Positions 43,868 to 52,002 of a stretch of 62,782 bases of DNA are shown here, piece after piece. The notes beneath the pieces are model-generated. The model was not told where the DNA came from, ran no database searches, and saw only the letters and a program-made list of their open reading frames with translations. The position numbers and the translations under genes were made by a program. Numbering within the stretch: the stretch's first letter is position 1; each line of letters opens with the position of its first letter. The DNA is taken from NCBI RefSeq assembly GCF_947253055.1, contig NZ_CAMXYE010000001.1:1-62782 (forward strand), written 5' to 3'. The DNA comes from an uncultured Arcanobacterium sp. (GTDB lineage: Bacteria; Actinomycetota; Actinomycetes; Actinomycetales; Actinomycetaceae).

Positions 43868-44107
43868 TCACTTACCACGCAGCCCTAACTGCGGTCGGCC
43901 TTCTGAAAAATCGTCGGGAACGCCAGGCGGAGTATGCTCAGTGCGAATTCCGCGCCGTTTTCCTTTTCCGCCGCACCCGCATTTACCTCCACAGCCACAT
44001 TTATGCGCCGATTTTGGCGCTGGCGCTGATTCGGATTGCGCCGCCACTTCTGGCGACACCGCCGGGCGTGAATTTTCCCGCTCTTTACCACATGCACACT
44101 TTCCCAT
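43868..44107 (-). CDS. Small Cys/Gly-rich protein of unknown function
   Basis: 79 residues from the ATG at 44107. Not a family I recognise. Two Cys clusters: MGKCACGKE at the N-terminus and HKCGCGGKCGCGGKGKRRG near residue 35-53, six cysteines with a nearby His, resembling metal-binding tails. The C-terminal part is Pro/Gly/Arg-rich. An alternative upstream start at 44149 adds 14 residues. The gene directly abuts ribF, so co-translation is likely; no strong ribosome-binding site precedes it, but a TACACT-like -10 lies just upstream of the ATG and a nearly leaderless start is possible. Confidence 0.6.
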   Translation of the reverse strand: MGKCACGKERENSRPAVSPEVAAQSESAPAPKSAHKCGCGGKCGCGGKGKRRGIRTEHTPPGVPDDFSEGRPQLGLRGK

Positions 44108-44168
44108 GCTTATAGTGTAAAGCGAAGTTGATTGCAGTGCTAATCGCATTTACTACTAAGGAAGAAAA

Positions 44169-44732
44169 ATGCATTATCCAGATGGAATTATTGCCTGGTT
44201 GGGTCTCAACTGGGTCGGAGTGGCTTCTACCATCATTGCCACGGTAGCTATTTATTCACTATTCCTGCTAGTTACGCGGATTCGCGGGCCGAAAATGCTT
44301 TCCAATATCACTACTTTCGATACGGTAATGGTGCTGCTTTTCGGGAGCGTAGTTGCCCGTACTACTCTTGGCCCCGTCCCCACTTTAGCCACCGGCGTAG
44401 TAGCCCTTTTAACCTTGGTGTTGCTGCAGATAACGCTAGGAAATATTGCCAATCAACCGCGCGGCGATAAAATTCTCAACACCCAGCCCGTACTGCTAAT
44501 GACGGGAGATAAAATATTGGAAAATAATATGCACGCTACCCACACTACCCACTCCGAACTCACTTCTAAACTGCGAGAAAGTGGCATACACTCCCTCGAC
44601 GAAGTAGCTAGCGTAATTATGGAATCCTCCGGGAAGCTCTCCGTAATTAAAAGCGATAAGCCCTTAGCGCGGGAATTAGTAGCGGATGTGAAAGATGCTG
44701 CGCAGATACCCACACATTTTTTCCGTGATTAA
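44169..44732 (+). CDS. DUF421 membrane protein (YetF/YcaP-like)
   Basis: 187-residue protein with about three membrane helices (to residue 100) followed by a cytoplasmic domain. The VTRIRGPKMLSNITTFDTVMVLLFGSVVART stretch is the DUF421 signature, and the later LGNI...TGDKILENNM...SELTSKLRESGIHSLDEVASVIMESSGKLSVI segment is the YetF-like domain. ATG at 44169 with AAGGAAG upstream. It stands on the plus strand and breaks the usual truB-ribF order. Function unknown. Confidence 0.85.
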   Translation: MHYPDGIIAWLGLNWVGVASTIIATVAIYSLFLLVTRIRGPKMLSNITTFDTVMVLLFGSVVARTTLGPVPTLATGVVALLTLVLLQITLGNIANQPRGDKILNTQPVLLMTGDKILENNMHATHTTHSELTSKLRESGIHSLDEVASVIMESSGKLSVIKSDKPLARELVADVKDAAQIPTHFFRD

Positions 44733-44765
44733 AAGCCGTTTCAACTCATAAGGAACGGAAAATCT

Positions 44766-44819
44766 CTATCTAAAGTTACTTTTCTATCTAAAGTTATTTC
44801 TTTATCGAAAGCTAAATAC
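44766..44819. repeat. Three 18-bp tandem units between DUF421 and truB
   Basis: Units start at 44766, 44784 and 44802 with the core CTATCTAAAGTTA (third copy TTATCGAAAGCTA). A small AAAGCTA/TAGCTTT hairpin (44808-44826) overlaps the last unit. Not recognisably derived from either gene end. Confidence 0.88.
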
Positions 44820-44843
44820 TAGCTTTAGTGTAAAAGATATACT

Positions 44844-45878
44844 TCAACTGCGGGCGGTCGGCGGGGTAATAAATACCGTATGGAGCTGCATTTTTCCCGA
44901 TTTTACCGTGCCAGTAGCCACTAATTCTTCATCATATACCGCCGCGAAATCTTGATTCTCTTTCCGGAAATCCGGTGGTAAAGAAATTCGTTGCCCATAG
45001 CTGAGTGCCGTCCGCTCCGCCGCGCTTACAGTTAATATCGGCAACATCGTCCGCAGAGTTGCTTCGGCACTTTGCACTGGTAATGGCAAGCCACGGCGCA
45101 CCATCTCGCTGTATTCACTTATAGAAGCCGCTTGCGCCAATGTAAAAGTGCCTACGCGAGTGCGCTCTAAAGCCTGTAAATGTGCTCCCATTCCTAAACT
45201 AGCTCCAATATCGCGAGCTAAAGCGCGCACATAAGTGCCAGAACTGCAGCTGAGGGAAAGCTCGGCCACTAGAGTAGGAATTTCTTTTCCGGCTCGCAAA
45301 AAAATCGGCCCGGGGCGAAGCTCCCCTACCTCCAGAGCACTTATCACCACTGGGCGCGCGGGCAGCTCAATTTTTTCCCCCGCGCGCACACGTGCATAGG
45401 CTCTTTCGCCCTCCACTTTTATTGCCGAAACTGCCGAAGGACGCTGCATAATTTCTCCCCGAAACTGCGCCAACGCAGCTTGCAGAGCAGCGTTAGCGGC
45501 AGGAGCAGAATCTGGAGAATATAAAGCAGCCTGGAAAAGTGGGCTTAATCCCGGCTGTGGATCAGAAAGAATTTCTCCGGCGGCATCTTCCGTAGTAGTA
45601 GCCACTCCCAAGCACAGCTGTGCTCGATAGCTTTTATCTAAATTTGTAAAATAACGCAGTATTTTTGTGGATTTTCCAATGCCGAGAGTGAGTAATCCAC
45701 TGGCTAAAGGATCCAACGTACCGGCGTGCCCAACTTTCCGCGTAGCCGCCAATCTCCGCACCGCATTTACCACATCGTGCGAGGTAGCTCCGATATCTTT
45801 AGCTACTAACAGAATGCCGGAAGGTGCAGAAATTTCTGCCCGCGGTACTTCACCCCAAGGGAGCACTGGGCGAGGCAT
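44844..45878 (-). CDS. truB: TruB, tRNA pseudouridine-55 synthase
   Basis: Makes pseudouridine 55 in the tRNA T-arm. 344 residues: LLVAKDIGATSHDVVNAVRR, the catalytic Asp in VGHAGTLDPLASGLLTLGIGKSTK, and RPSAVSAIKVEGERAYARVRAGE; a C-terminal PUA-like region ends the protein. The start lies inside rbfA (29-nt overlap), so the two are coupled. Confidence 0.95.
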   Translation of the reverse strand: MPRPVLPWGEVPRAEISAPSGILLVAKDIGATSHDVVNAVRRLAATRKVGHAGTLDPLASGLLTLGIGKSTKILRYFTNLDKSYRAQLCLGVATTTEDAAGEILSDPQPGLSPLFQAALYSPDSAPAANAALQAALAQFRGEIMQRPSAVSAIKVEGERAYARVRAGEKIELPARPVVISALEVGELRPGPIFLRAGKEIPTLVAELSLSCSSGTYVRALARDIGASLGMGAHLQALERTRVGTFTLAQAASISEYSEMVRRGLPLPVQSAEATLRTMLPILTVSAAERTALSYGQRISLPPDFRKENQDFAAVYDEELVATGTVKSGKMQLHTVFITPPTARS

Positions 45879-46332
45879 CGAAATCTTCCTCCGGCGCCGA
45901 ATCGGCGGCGTCAGTATTTAGCGGCCGTCGATAAGGATCTGCCTCTCCAGCTGGCTGAGCAGAGGCAGCCAATTTCCGCACCTGCGCATCGTGCTCCCGC
46001 GCCGCCTGCAGAGCTGCTTCTAAAGATTTTGCGGTTTCCGGCAGGGCGTCGGGCACGAACTCTAAAGTTGGCACTAGGCGCAAACCCAGCTGCTCCCCTA
46101 CTTTTGCCCGCAGTAAACCTTTCGCAGATTCTAAGCCAGCAGCAGCCACTTCTTGCGCTTTTTCTCCTCCGTATACGGTATAGAATATGCTCGCTTGCTG
46201 TAAATCACCGGTTACTCGCACCTCGGTAATAGTCACCCGCGCGAGGCGCGGATCTTTCAACCGCCCATTTATAGAGCTAGCCACAATGCGATGTATCCGA
46301 TCAGCTACCCGAGCCGCGCGCGGATTAGGCAT
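45850..46332 (-). CDS. rbfA: RbfA, ribosome-binding factor A
   Basis: 160-residue KH-fold protein that assists late 30S maturation. N-terminal RAARVADRIHRIVASSINGRLKDPRLARVTITEV and a central TVYGG-containing strand are typical. The C-terminus is a Pro/Asp-rich acidic tail. 36 nt after infB. Confidence 0.93.
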   Translation of the reverse strand: MPNPRAARVADRIHRIVASSINGRLKDPRLARVTITEVRVTGDLQQASIFYTVYGGEKAQEVAAAGLESAKGLLRAKVGEQLGLRLVPTLEFVPDALPETAKSLEAALQAAREHDAQVRKLAASAQPAGEADPYRRPLNTDAADSAPEEDFDASPSAPLG

Positions 46333-46368
46333 TATTCCTCCTGCTATTTCGCTAATTGAAAAGGCCGG

Positions 46369-49170
46369 TTATTCACGCGGTTTTTCGCGCATTTCCCAGG
46401 TCTCAATCAAATCGCCTACCCGAATATCCTTATATCCGAGCGTGATTCCACATTCGAAGCCTTCTTTAACCTCGGTAGCATCGTCCTTTTCCCGGCGCAA
46501 CGAGACTATTTCTAGTTCGGGAGCTACTACTGCTCCGTCGCGCACTAGCCGCGCCTTCGTGTGCCGCTTTATCTTGCCGCTGCGCACAATGGAACCAGCG
46601 ATATTACCGAATTTACCGGATTTGAATATCTGGCGAATTTCCGCCGTACCCAGCATTACTTCTTCATAAATCGGCTTCAACTTACCCTTTAAGGCGTCTT
46701 CCACATCATTAATAGCATCGTAAATGACGGAGTAGAACTTCATCTCCACTCCCTCACGCTCTGCCATATCCTGTACTCGCTCGGCCGGGCGCACATTAAA
46801 GCCAATAATTATCGCGTTATCCACCGTAGCTAAATTGACGTCAGACTGAGTAACTGCACCTACACCGCGGTGAATTACGTTCAGCTGTACTTCATCGCCA
46901 CCTACTTCAATATCGTAGAGCGAAGATTCGAGCGCCTCTACCGAGCCAGAAGAATCTCCCTTAATAATCAAGTTGAGGTTCTCTAGCTTGCCTTCTTCAA
47001 TTGCCTCCGTGAGGTTCTCCAAAGAAATACGCTTCCGGCGCTTCGCCAAGGTAGTGGCGCGCCGAGCTGCTGCCCGCCGCTCGGCAATTTGCCGGGCCGT
47101 GCGATCATCATCCGCTACAATTAGTTGATCTCCGGCAGCTGGTACCGAGGTGAGCCCCAGTACCTGTACCGGACGCGAAGGCCCTGCTTCTGCTACTGGC
47201 GCTCCTTTTTCGTCTACCATAGCGCGCACACGCCCGTAGGCATCTCCTACTACAATCGGATCGCCTACCCGCAGAGTGCCATCTTGAATCAAAGCCGTAA
47301 TTACCGAGCCGCGCCCTTGATCGAGCTTCGCCTCAATAGCGATTCCGCGCGCCGGCTTATTAGCATTCGCAGTAGGATTGACCAAAATATCAGAAGTAGT
47401 GACGATAGTCTCTAAGAGATCATCTATATGTAGGCGTTTCTTCGCCGAAATATCCACAAAAGGAATATCTCCGCCGTATTCTTCTGCTACTAACTCATAC
47501 TCAGTGAGCTGTGCACGCACCTTCTCCGGATTGGCAGAATCCAAATCAATCTTATTTACCGCCACCACAATAGGCACTTTCGCCGCTTTCGCGTGATTAA
47601 TCGCTTCGACCGTCTGAGGCATTACGCCGTCATTTGCCGCTACTACCAGTATCGCTACGTCTGTCACATCCGCACCACGGGCACGCATCTGCGTGAAGGC
47701 TTCGTGGCCCGGGGTATCAATAAAGGTAATGAAACGTTCGGTATTCTCCACCTTTACATGCGCTTGGTAGGCGCCGATGCTCTGCGTAATACCGCCAGCT
47801 TCTCCCTCTACCACATCGGCATTCCGAATGGCGTCGAGCAGCTTCGTCTTACCGTGGTCTACGTGCCCCATCACCGTCACTACCGGCGGACGCGGGCTGC
47901 GCTCGGCATCAGTTTCTTCGGCTCGTTCTGCTTCCAGATCAATATCGAAAGCCTCTAAAATCTCCCGATCTTCATCTTCCGGGCTCATGATTTTAATATC
48001 GTAGCCCAGTTCCGCTCCGAGAAGCTGGAATGTATCTTCGTCTAGAGACTGATTAGAGGTAGCCATCTCCCCCATTCGGAAAAGTACCGTCACCAAAGCT
48101 GCCGGATCTGCCTTAATCTTTTCGGCAAAATCTGCTAAGGATGCACCGCTCTGAACGCGCACTAACGTAGAGCCATCTCCTCGCGGCACTTGCACTCCAG
48201 CCAGCATCGGAGATTTCTGCTCTTCAAAATCATTGCGTGGAGCTCGCTTCGAACGCCGCTTCCCACCTTGATTACCGAAAGCTCCGGCAGTAGATCCACC
48301 GCGCGCTTTTCCACCGGATCGCACATGGCCACCCCGGCGCGAATTGCCAAAACGGTTCGCACCGCGCTCGCCCCGGCCTCCCCGGCCTTGGTTATCGCGT
48401 GCTTCTTCCTGCGCTGGGAACATACCCGGAATCGCTGGCGCTGATTTCGGCTTATAAGGCCGCTCAGATTTCCCTCTACTACGAGTATCTTCTGCCGCAT
48501 GCGCACCACCCATTCCTTGTTGAGCGGCGAAAGGTGAATTACCCGGGCGCGGCTTACCCCGACTCCGCATTCCTTGCTGAGCAGCGAAAGGCGAATTACC
48601 TGGGCGCGGACCGGCCTTTTTCCGTGCTTGCGGCCGCGGTGGAGCTGCCTCCCGCGCGGCTTTCGCACTGCGATGCGCCTCTCCCGGAGTTACCGACACT
48701 GCACTGGAGTGCGACGTTGGCTTCTTCTCTGGTGCTGCGGGCACACTCGGCGCCGCTTCTGACTTCTCTACCGGTGCTTTCTTAGCCTGCTTCGGCACTG
48801 GACCCGGTTTTTTAGTTGTTTTACTCGCTTTAGCTTTCTGCGGCGCTTTTTCCGTCACTGCTTCTGCAGCAGGAGCTGGTGCTTTATCTTCTGCACTAGC
48901 CGCACTACTCTTCTTCGCAGCAGTGGTTTTCTCTGCTGCCTTTTTCTTCGCCCCGGCTGCCTTAGTTTCTTTTTTCGCCGGCTCTGGCTTGGCATCAGGT
49001 AATAACTCCGGATGCTGCTTATAATATTCACGCGCTCGGCGTACTACCGGCGCTTCAATGCTAGACGAAGCGGACTTTACGAATTCACCGTTCTCCGTCA
49101 GAGTCTTTAATAAATCCCGGCTGGGAATACCTAACTCTTTAGCTAGTTCATGGACGCGGACCTTGGCCAC
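46369..49170 (-). CDS. infB: Translation initiation factor IF-2
   Basis: 933-residue GTPase that places initiator tRNA on the ribosome. Short N-terminal IF2-N motif (VHELAKELGIPSRDLLKTL), a long Ala/Lys/Pro then Gly/Arg-rich linker with an internal 19-residue duplication (RPGNSPFAAQQGM), the second IF2-N region, G domain (G1 VMGHVDHGKTKLLDAI, G3 DTPGHEAFT, G4 NKID), and domains II-IV. GTG start at 49170 after AAGGAGA. Actinobacterial-type long linker. Confidence 0.97.
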   Translation of the reverse strand: MAKVRVHELAKELGIPSRDLLKTLTENGEFVKSASSSIEAPVVRRAREYYKQHPELLPDAKPEPAKKETKAAGAKKKAAEKTTAAKKSSAASAEDKAPAPAAEAVTEKAPQKAKASKTTKKPGPVPKQAKKAPVEKSEAAPSVPAAPEKKPTSHSSAVSVTPGEAHRSAKAAREAAPPRPQARKKAGPRPGNSPFAAQQGMRSRGKPRPGNSPFAAQQGMGGAHAAEDTRSRGKSERPYKPKSAPAIPGMFPAQEEARDNQGRGGRGERGANRFGNSRRGGHVRSGGKARGGSTAGAFGNQGGKRRSKRAPRNDFEEQKSPMLAGVQVPRGDGSTLVRVQSGASLADFAEKIKADPAALVTVLFRMGEMATSNQSLDEDTFQLLGAELGYDIKIMSPEDEDREILEAFDIDLEAERAEETDAERSPRPPVVTVMGHVDHGKTKLLDAIRNADVVEGEAGGITQSIGAYQAHVKVENTERFITFIDTPGHEAFTQMRARGADVTDVAILVVAANDGVMPQTVEAINHAKAAKVPIVVAVNKIDLDSANPEKVRAQLTEYELVAEEYGGDIPFVDISAKKRLHIDDLLETIVTTSDILVNPTANANKPARGIAIEAKLDQGRGSVITALIQDGTLRVGDPIVVGDAYGRVRAMVDEKGAPVAEAGPSRPVQVLGLTSVPAAGDQLIVADDDRTARQIAERRAAARRATTLAKRRKRISLENLTEAIEEGKLENLNLIIKGDSSGSVEALESSLYDIEVGGDEVQLNVIHRGVGAVTQSDVNLATVDNAIIIGFNVRPAERVQDMAEREGVEMKFYSVIYDAINDVEDALKGKLKPIYEEVMLGTAEIRQIFKSGKFGNIAGSIVRSGKIKRHTKARLVRDGAVVAPELEIVSLRREKDDATEVKEGFECGITLGYKDIRVGDLIETWEMREKPRE
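48511..48610. repeat. 57-bp tandem duplication in the infB linker
   Basis: CATTCCTTG at 48511 recurs at 48568; the two units are close to identical over about 42 bp and encode RPGNSPFAAQQGM twice. In frame. Confidence 0.88.
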
Positions 49171-49472
49171 TTTTCTCCTTCGTTACGGTCCGCGCACCAA
49201 GGCGTCAGACCTCTCTTATCTGGCAGCTCATCGCTGGGTACTCATCGGGTGCCCATCGGCTCTCTACCCGCTTTCATATCGTTGTTATCTGACTTAAAGT
49301 CGGCAAAATGCCTACTGCAGACGGGGAAACTACTCATATACCGGGATATTGTATAGGGGCATACTTCCCCCGCGCACTCCGCCTAGTTTACCGGAAAATT
49401 TGCCATTTCCGTATCTATTAGCTACTTTTCGCAGGTGAATACTCTCACTACCACAACCGCGCGCCCGCCGAA
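49171..49472 (-). other. nusA-infB intergenic leader, no ylxR
   Basis: 302 nt between nusA and infB with no minus-strand frame; the small ylxR (DUF448) gene usual here is not present. On the minus strand short degenerate GATGAG/GATGGG repeats (about 49228-49262) precede the infB ribosome-binding site, and A/T-rich TATACAATAT and GTATATGA stretches (about 49330-49355) may hold a promoter for infB. Nothing else is recognisable. Confidence 0.6.
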
Positions 49473-50477
49473 TTATTCTGGGTCTTCTGCCTGATATGGG
49501 TTATCGGATTCTTTCCAAATATCGATAGACCAACCAGTTAATTTAGCTGCCAAACGCACATTTTGGGCCTCTTTACCAATAGCGAGAGAAGCCTGATCAT
49601 CGGGTACGATGGCTAAAGCTTGGCGCATATCCGGATTTAGGATATCTACCCGCACTACCCGCGCGGGCGAAAGTGCAGCTGCAATAAAGGTAGCTGGATC
49701 ATCATCGTATTCTACGACGTCAATCTTTTCTCCATGTAGTTCTTGGGTGACGGCACGCACCCGCTGCGCATTGTGCCCAATTGCCGAGCCTTTGGCTGCC
49801 ACTTTCTCATCTGCCGACCAGACGGCAACCTTCGAACGATGCCCTGCTTCGCGAGCTAAAGCCACTATTTCTACCGTCCCGTCCGCTATTTCCGGCACTT
49901 CGGTGGCGAAAAGCTCCCGCACGAAATCCGGATGCGAACGCGAAAGTCGAATCGAAGCACCGTTCGGACCGACGGAAATATCTAGTACGAGAGCCCGAAT
50001 CAGATCCCCATGCCCGTAGTGCTCAGTAGGCACCTGCTCTTCTGCCCGCAAAATTCCGCGGTTTTCTCCCAGCTGGACGAATAAATCGCGCGATTCCGGA
50101 TTTTGCCCCGACACGCTCTCCACGACTCCGGATACTATTTTCCCCTCTTTGCCGTGAAAAGCTCCGAGAATGCGCGCACTCTCGGCATCGCGCAGCCGCT
50201 GCGTAATCACGGAACGAGCAGTAGCGGTGGCGATTCTCCCAAAATCTTTCGGCGTATCGTCAAATTCACCGATTATTTCGTTATTTTCATCCCGCTCTGG
50301 AGCTATTACCGTCACCTGTCCAGTATTACGGTCCAGGTTAATACGAGCTCCTTTTACCGCTCCCGGCACACGGTTATAAGCATGCAGGAGCGCCTCCTCG
50401 ATAGTTTTTATTAACACTTCGAGATCAATGCCGAGCTCCGTCTCTACAATGCGCAGCTCGTTCATCGAGATATCCAT
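49473..50477 (-). CDS. nusA: NusA, transcription termination/antitermination factor
   Basis: 334-residue RNA polymerase accessory factor. NTD (MNELRIVETELGIDLEVLIKT), S1 domain (GKIVSGVVESVSGQNPESRDLFVQLG), KH domains (VAAKGSAIGHNAQRVRAV; PDDQASLAIGKEAQNVRLAAKLTGW). No acidic repeats at the C-terminus, usual for actinobacteria. ATG at 50477 with GGAGG 5 nt upstream; an ATG-like start at 50498 overlapping rimP lacks this site. Confidence 0.96.
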   Translation of the reverse strand: MDISMNELRIVETELGIDLEVLIKTIEEALLHAYNRVPGAVKGARINLDRNTGQVTVIAPERDENNEIIGEFDDTPKDFGRIATATARSVITQRLRDAESARILGAFHGKEGKIVSGVVESVSGQNPESRDLFVQLGENRGILRAEEQVPTEHYGHGDLIRALVLDISVGPNGASIRLSRSHPDFVRELFATEVPEIADGTVEIVALAREAGHRSKVAVWSADEKVAAKGSAIGHNAQRVRAVTQELHGEKIDVVEYDDDPATFIAAALSPARVVRVDILNPDMRQALAIVPDDQASLAIGKEAQNVRLAAKLTGWSIDIWKESDNPYQAEDPE

Positions 50478-50490
50478 AATTCCTCCTGCC

Positions 50491-50994
50491 CTAGTCAAGC
50501 TGACGTAATTCTACTACGACTCGGGCCCTTTTTACTTCCGCGAGGGAAATCTCCCGCGGCTCCCCGCTCCGTATACGATGTTTTTCTTTCGTTTCCGGCA
50601 CCACCACCAGGGAAAATTCTTCTACTTTTTGTAGACGGGCAGTGAATTCTTCGCCATCTTGCAGCACAAAGGCAATCAGGTGGCCACTAGCGCGCACATA
50701 GTGGCGCCGCTGCGTGAGGAGACGCTCTACTCCCGGAGTGCTCACTTCCAGCGTATAGGGGCCGGAGATGGGGTCTTTTTTATCTAGTTGGGCAGAAATA
50801 CTGCGCGTGAGTTCGTCTAGTTGCATAGAATCCACTCCGCCGGTGCCGCTTTCTAAATCTACTATCACCTGCAAAGTAGTATATTTTCCCGCCCGCTTCA
50901 GCACTATATCTTCTAGATACAGCCCGGCCGCAGCTACTAGCGGTTGAAGCAGCTCTGTCAGTTCTGTATGAAGATTTTTACTCTTATCTGCCAT
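50491..50994 (-). CDS. rimP: RimP, ribosome maturation factor
   Basis: 167-residue factor needed for 30S maturation. Two domains: an N-terminal alpha/beta part (LQPLVAAAGLYLEDIVLKRAGKYTTLQVIVDLE) and an SH3-like C-terminal part; the YTLEVSTPGVERLL motif is diagnostic. ATG at 50994. First gene of the rimP-nusA-infB-rbfA-truB run. Confidence 0.95.
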   Translation of the reverse strand: MADKSKNLHTELTELLQPLVAAAGLYLEDIVLKRAGKYTTLQVIVDLESGTGGVDSMQLDELTRSISAQLDKKDPISGPYTLEVSTPGVERLLTQRRHYVRASGHLIAFVLQDGEEFTARLQKVEEFSLVVVPETKEKHRIRSGEPREISLAEVKRARVVVELRQLD

Positions 50995-51075
50995 ACTATT
51001 AAGAGTACCGAAGTAGGAAAAAGTGTCATAGCCGGAGCAAAAATTACTTTACCATCGGCTAACTGAGGAGCATTA

Positions 51076-51972
51076 ATGCCGAATAATCTGCGCAGTTGGT
51101 TAAAAAAGCAGTGGGTGTTTATTATCTCGCTCCTCAGCTCTGTAGCTCTATTCGGAATTTTTATGTACTCCATTGGGCTACACAGCGAACATCCGGATCT
51201 AACTCCCCCAGAACCTTCCGCTGGCGAAATACAAAGGCAAAAAACTGCTCTGAGTGCACATCTGATTAGTGAAATTGCCGAACAGTATCCGCAGTTAAGT
51301 GCTCTAGAGGCCGCCGGGCAAGCCTGGGAAAAAGCTTGGGGTGGCGTATGGGTGCCGTGGCCGGAAGGCGCGCCCGCAGACTATCAAAATCCAGAGCTCT
51401 CGCTCACCCCGGCCGCCACTGATATTCCCGCCTTGCAAAACGAATTGTTGAATTTCGCTAATTTATCTATACAGGCTAGCTCCAGCCGCACTGCCCGCCA
51501 ATTAGGAATTTCCACTAGTGCTAAAGCTCGCTACTATATAGCTCTGCTCGCTAAAGAAAACGGAAATAATGGCAAAACTGCGGCAGATATAGCTCCCGGT
51601 AGTTTAAAAGAACTCGGTAAAGCAGTTTCCGGATCAGAGGAGCTGAATCGTTTAGAAACGCTCCGGCAACAGCTGCAAAATACCACCGCGGAATTAGCTT
51701 TTTCCGAACGGGAAAATCGGCTCCAGCTCCTAGACTCGCTAAATGCACTCATCGACGGCGCCTTGGCAAATAAAGTAACAGATACCCGGCCGGTAATGGT
51801 AGATCCAGAGATGAAAGTGGCAGATTTAGGGGCGGCACTCTGCGGAGAATTACTCACGCTTGGAGAACGCAGCGAAGCCCCCGCGCGCGAAACTGCCGCC
51901 GAAGTATTAGCGCAGATATTACAGGTGTTTCCGAATGACTCAGCTTTTCCCGGCTGGCAGCCTGCCAAGTGA
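51076..51972 (+). CDS. Membrane-anchored hypothetical protein
   Basis: 298 residues with a short basic N-terminus (LRSWLKKQ) and a single membrane helix (about 13-33), probably with the rest outside. The external part is helical and rich in Ala, Glu and Leu, with no cysteine in the signal region and so no lipobox. The same slot between rimP and proS holds a DUF4439 ferritin-like protein in many actinobacteria, but I cannot confirm that fold here. GAGGAG 5 nt before the ATG supports the start. Confidence 0.6.
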   Translation: MPNNLRSWLKKQWVFIISLLSSVALFGIFMYSIGLHSEHPDLTPPEPSAGEIQRQKTALSAHLISEIAEQYPQLSALEAAGQAWEKAWGGVWVPWPEGAPADYQNPELSLTPAATDIPALQNELLNFANLSIQASSSRTARQLGISTSAKARYYIALLAKENGNNGKTAADIAPGSLKELGKAVSGSEELNRLETLRQQLQNTTAELAFSERENRLQLLDSLNALIDGALANKVTDTRPVMVDPEMKVADLGAALCGELLTLGERSEAPARETAAEVLAQILQVFPNDSAFPGWQPAK

Positions 51973-52002
51973 TTCTGCTTCCGCGCGCAATTGCTCTGCA
52001 AA

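Noticed and set aside
43868..44168. FMN riboswitch upstream of ribF
   Set aside because: The space upstream of ribF is occupied by a small gene and only 61 nt remain; no conserved FMN elements seen.
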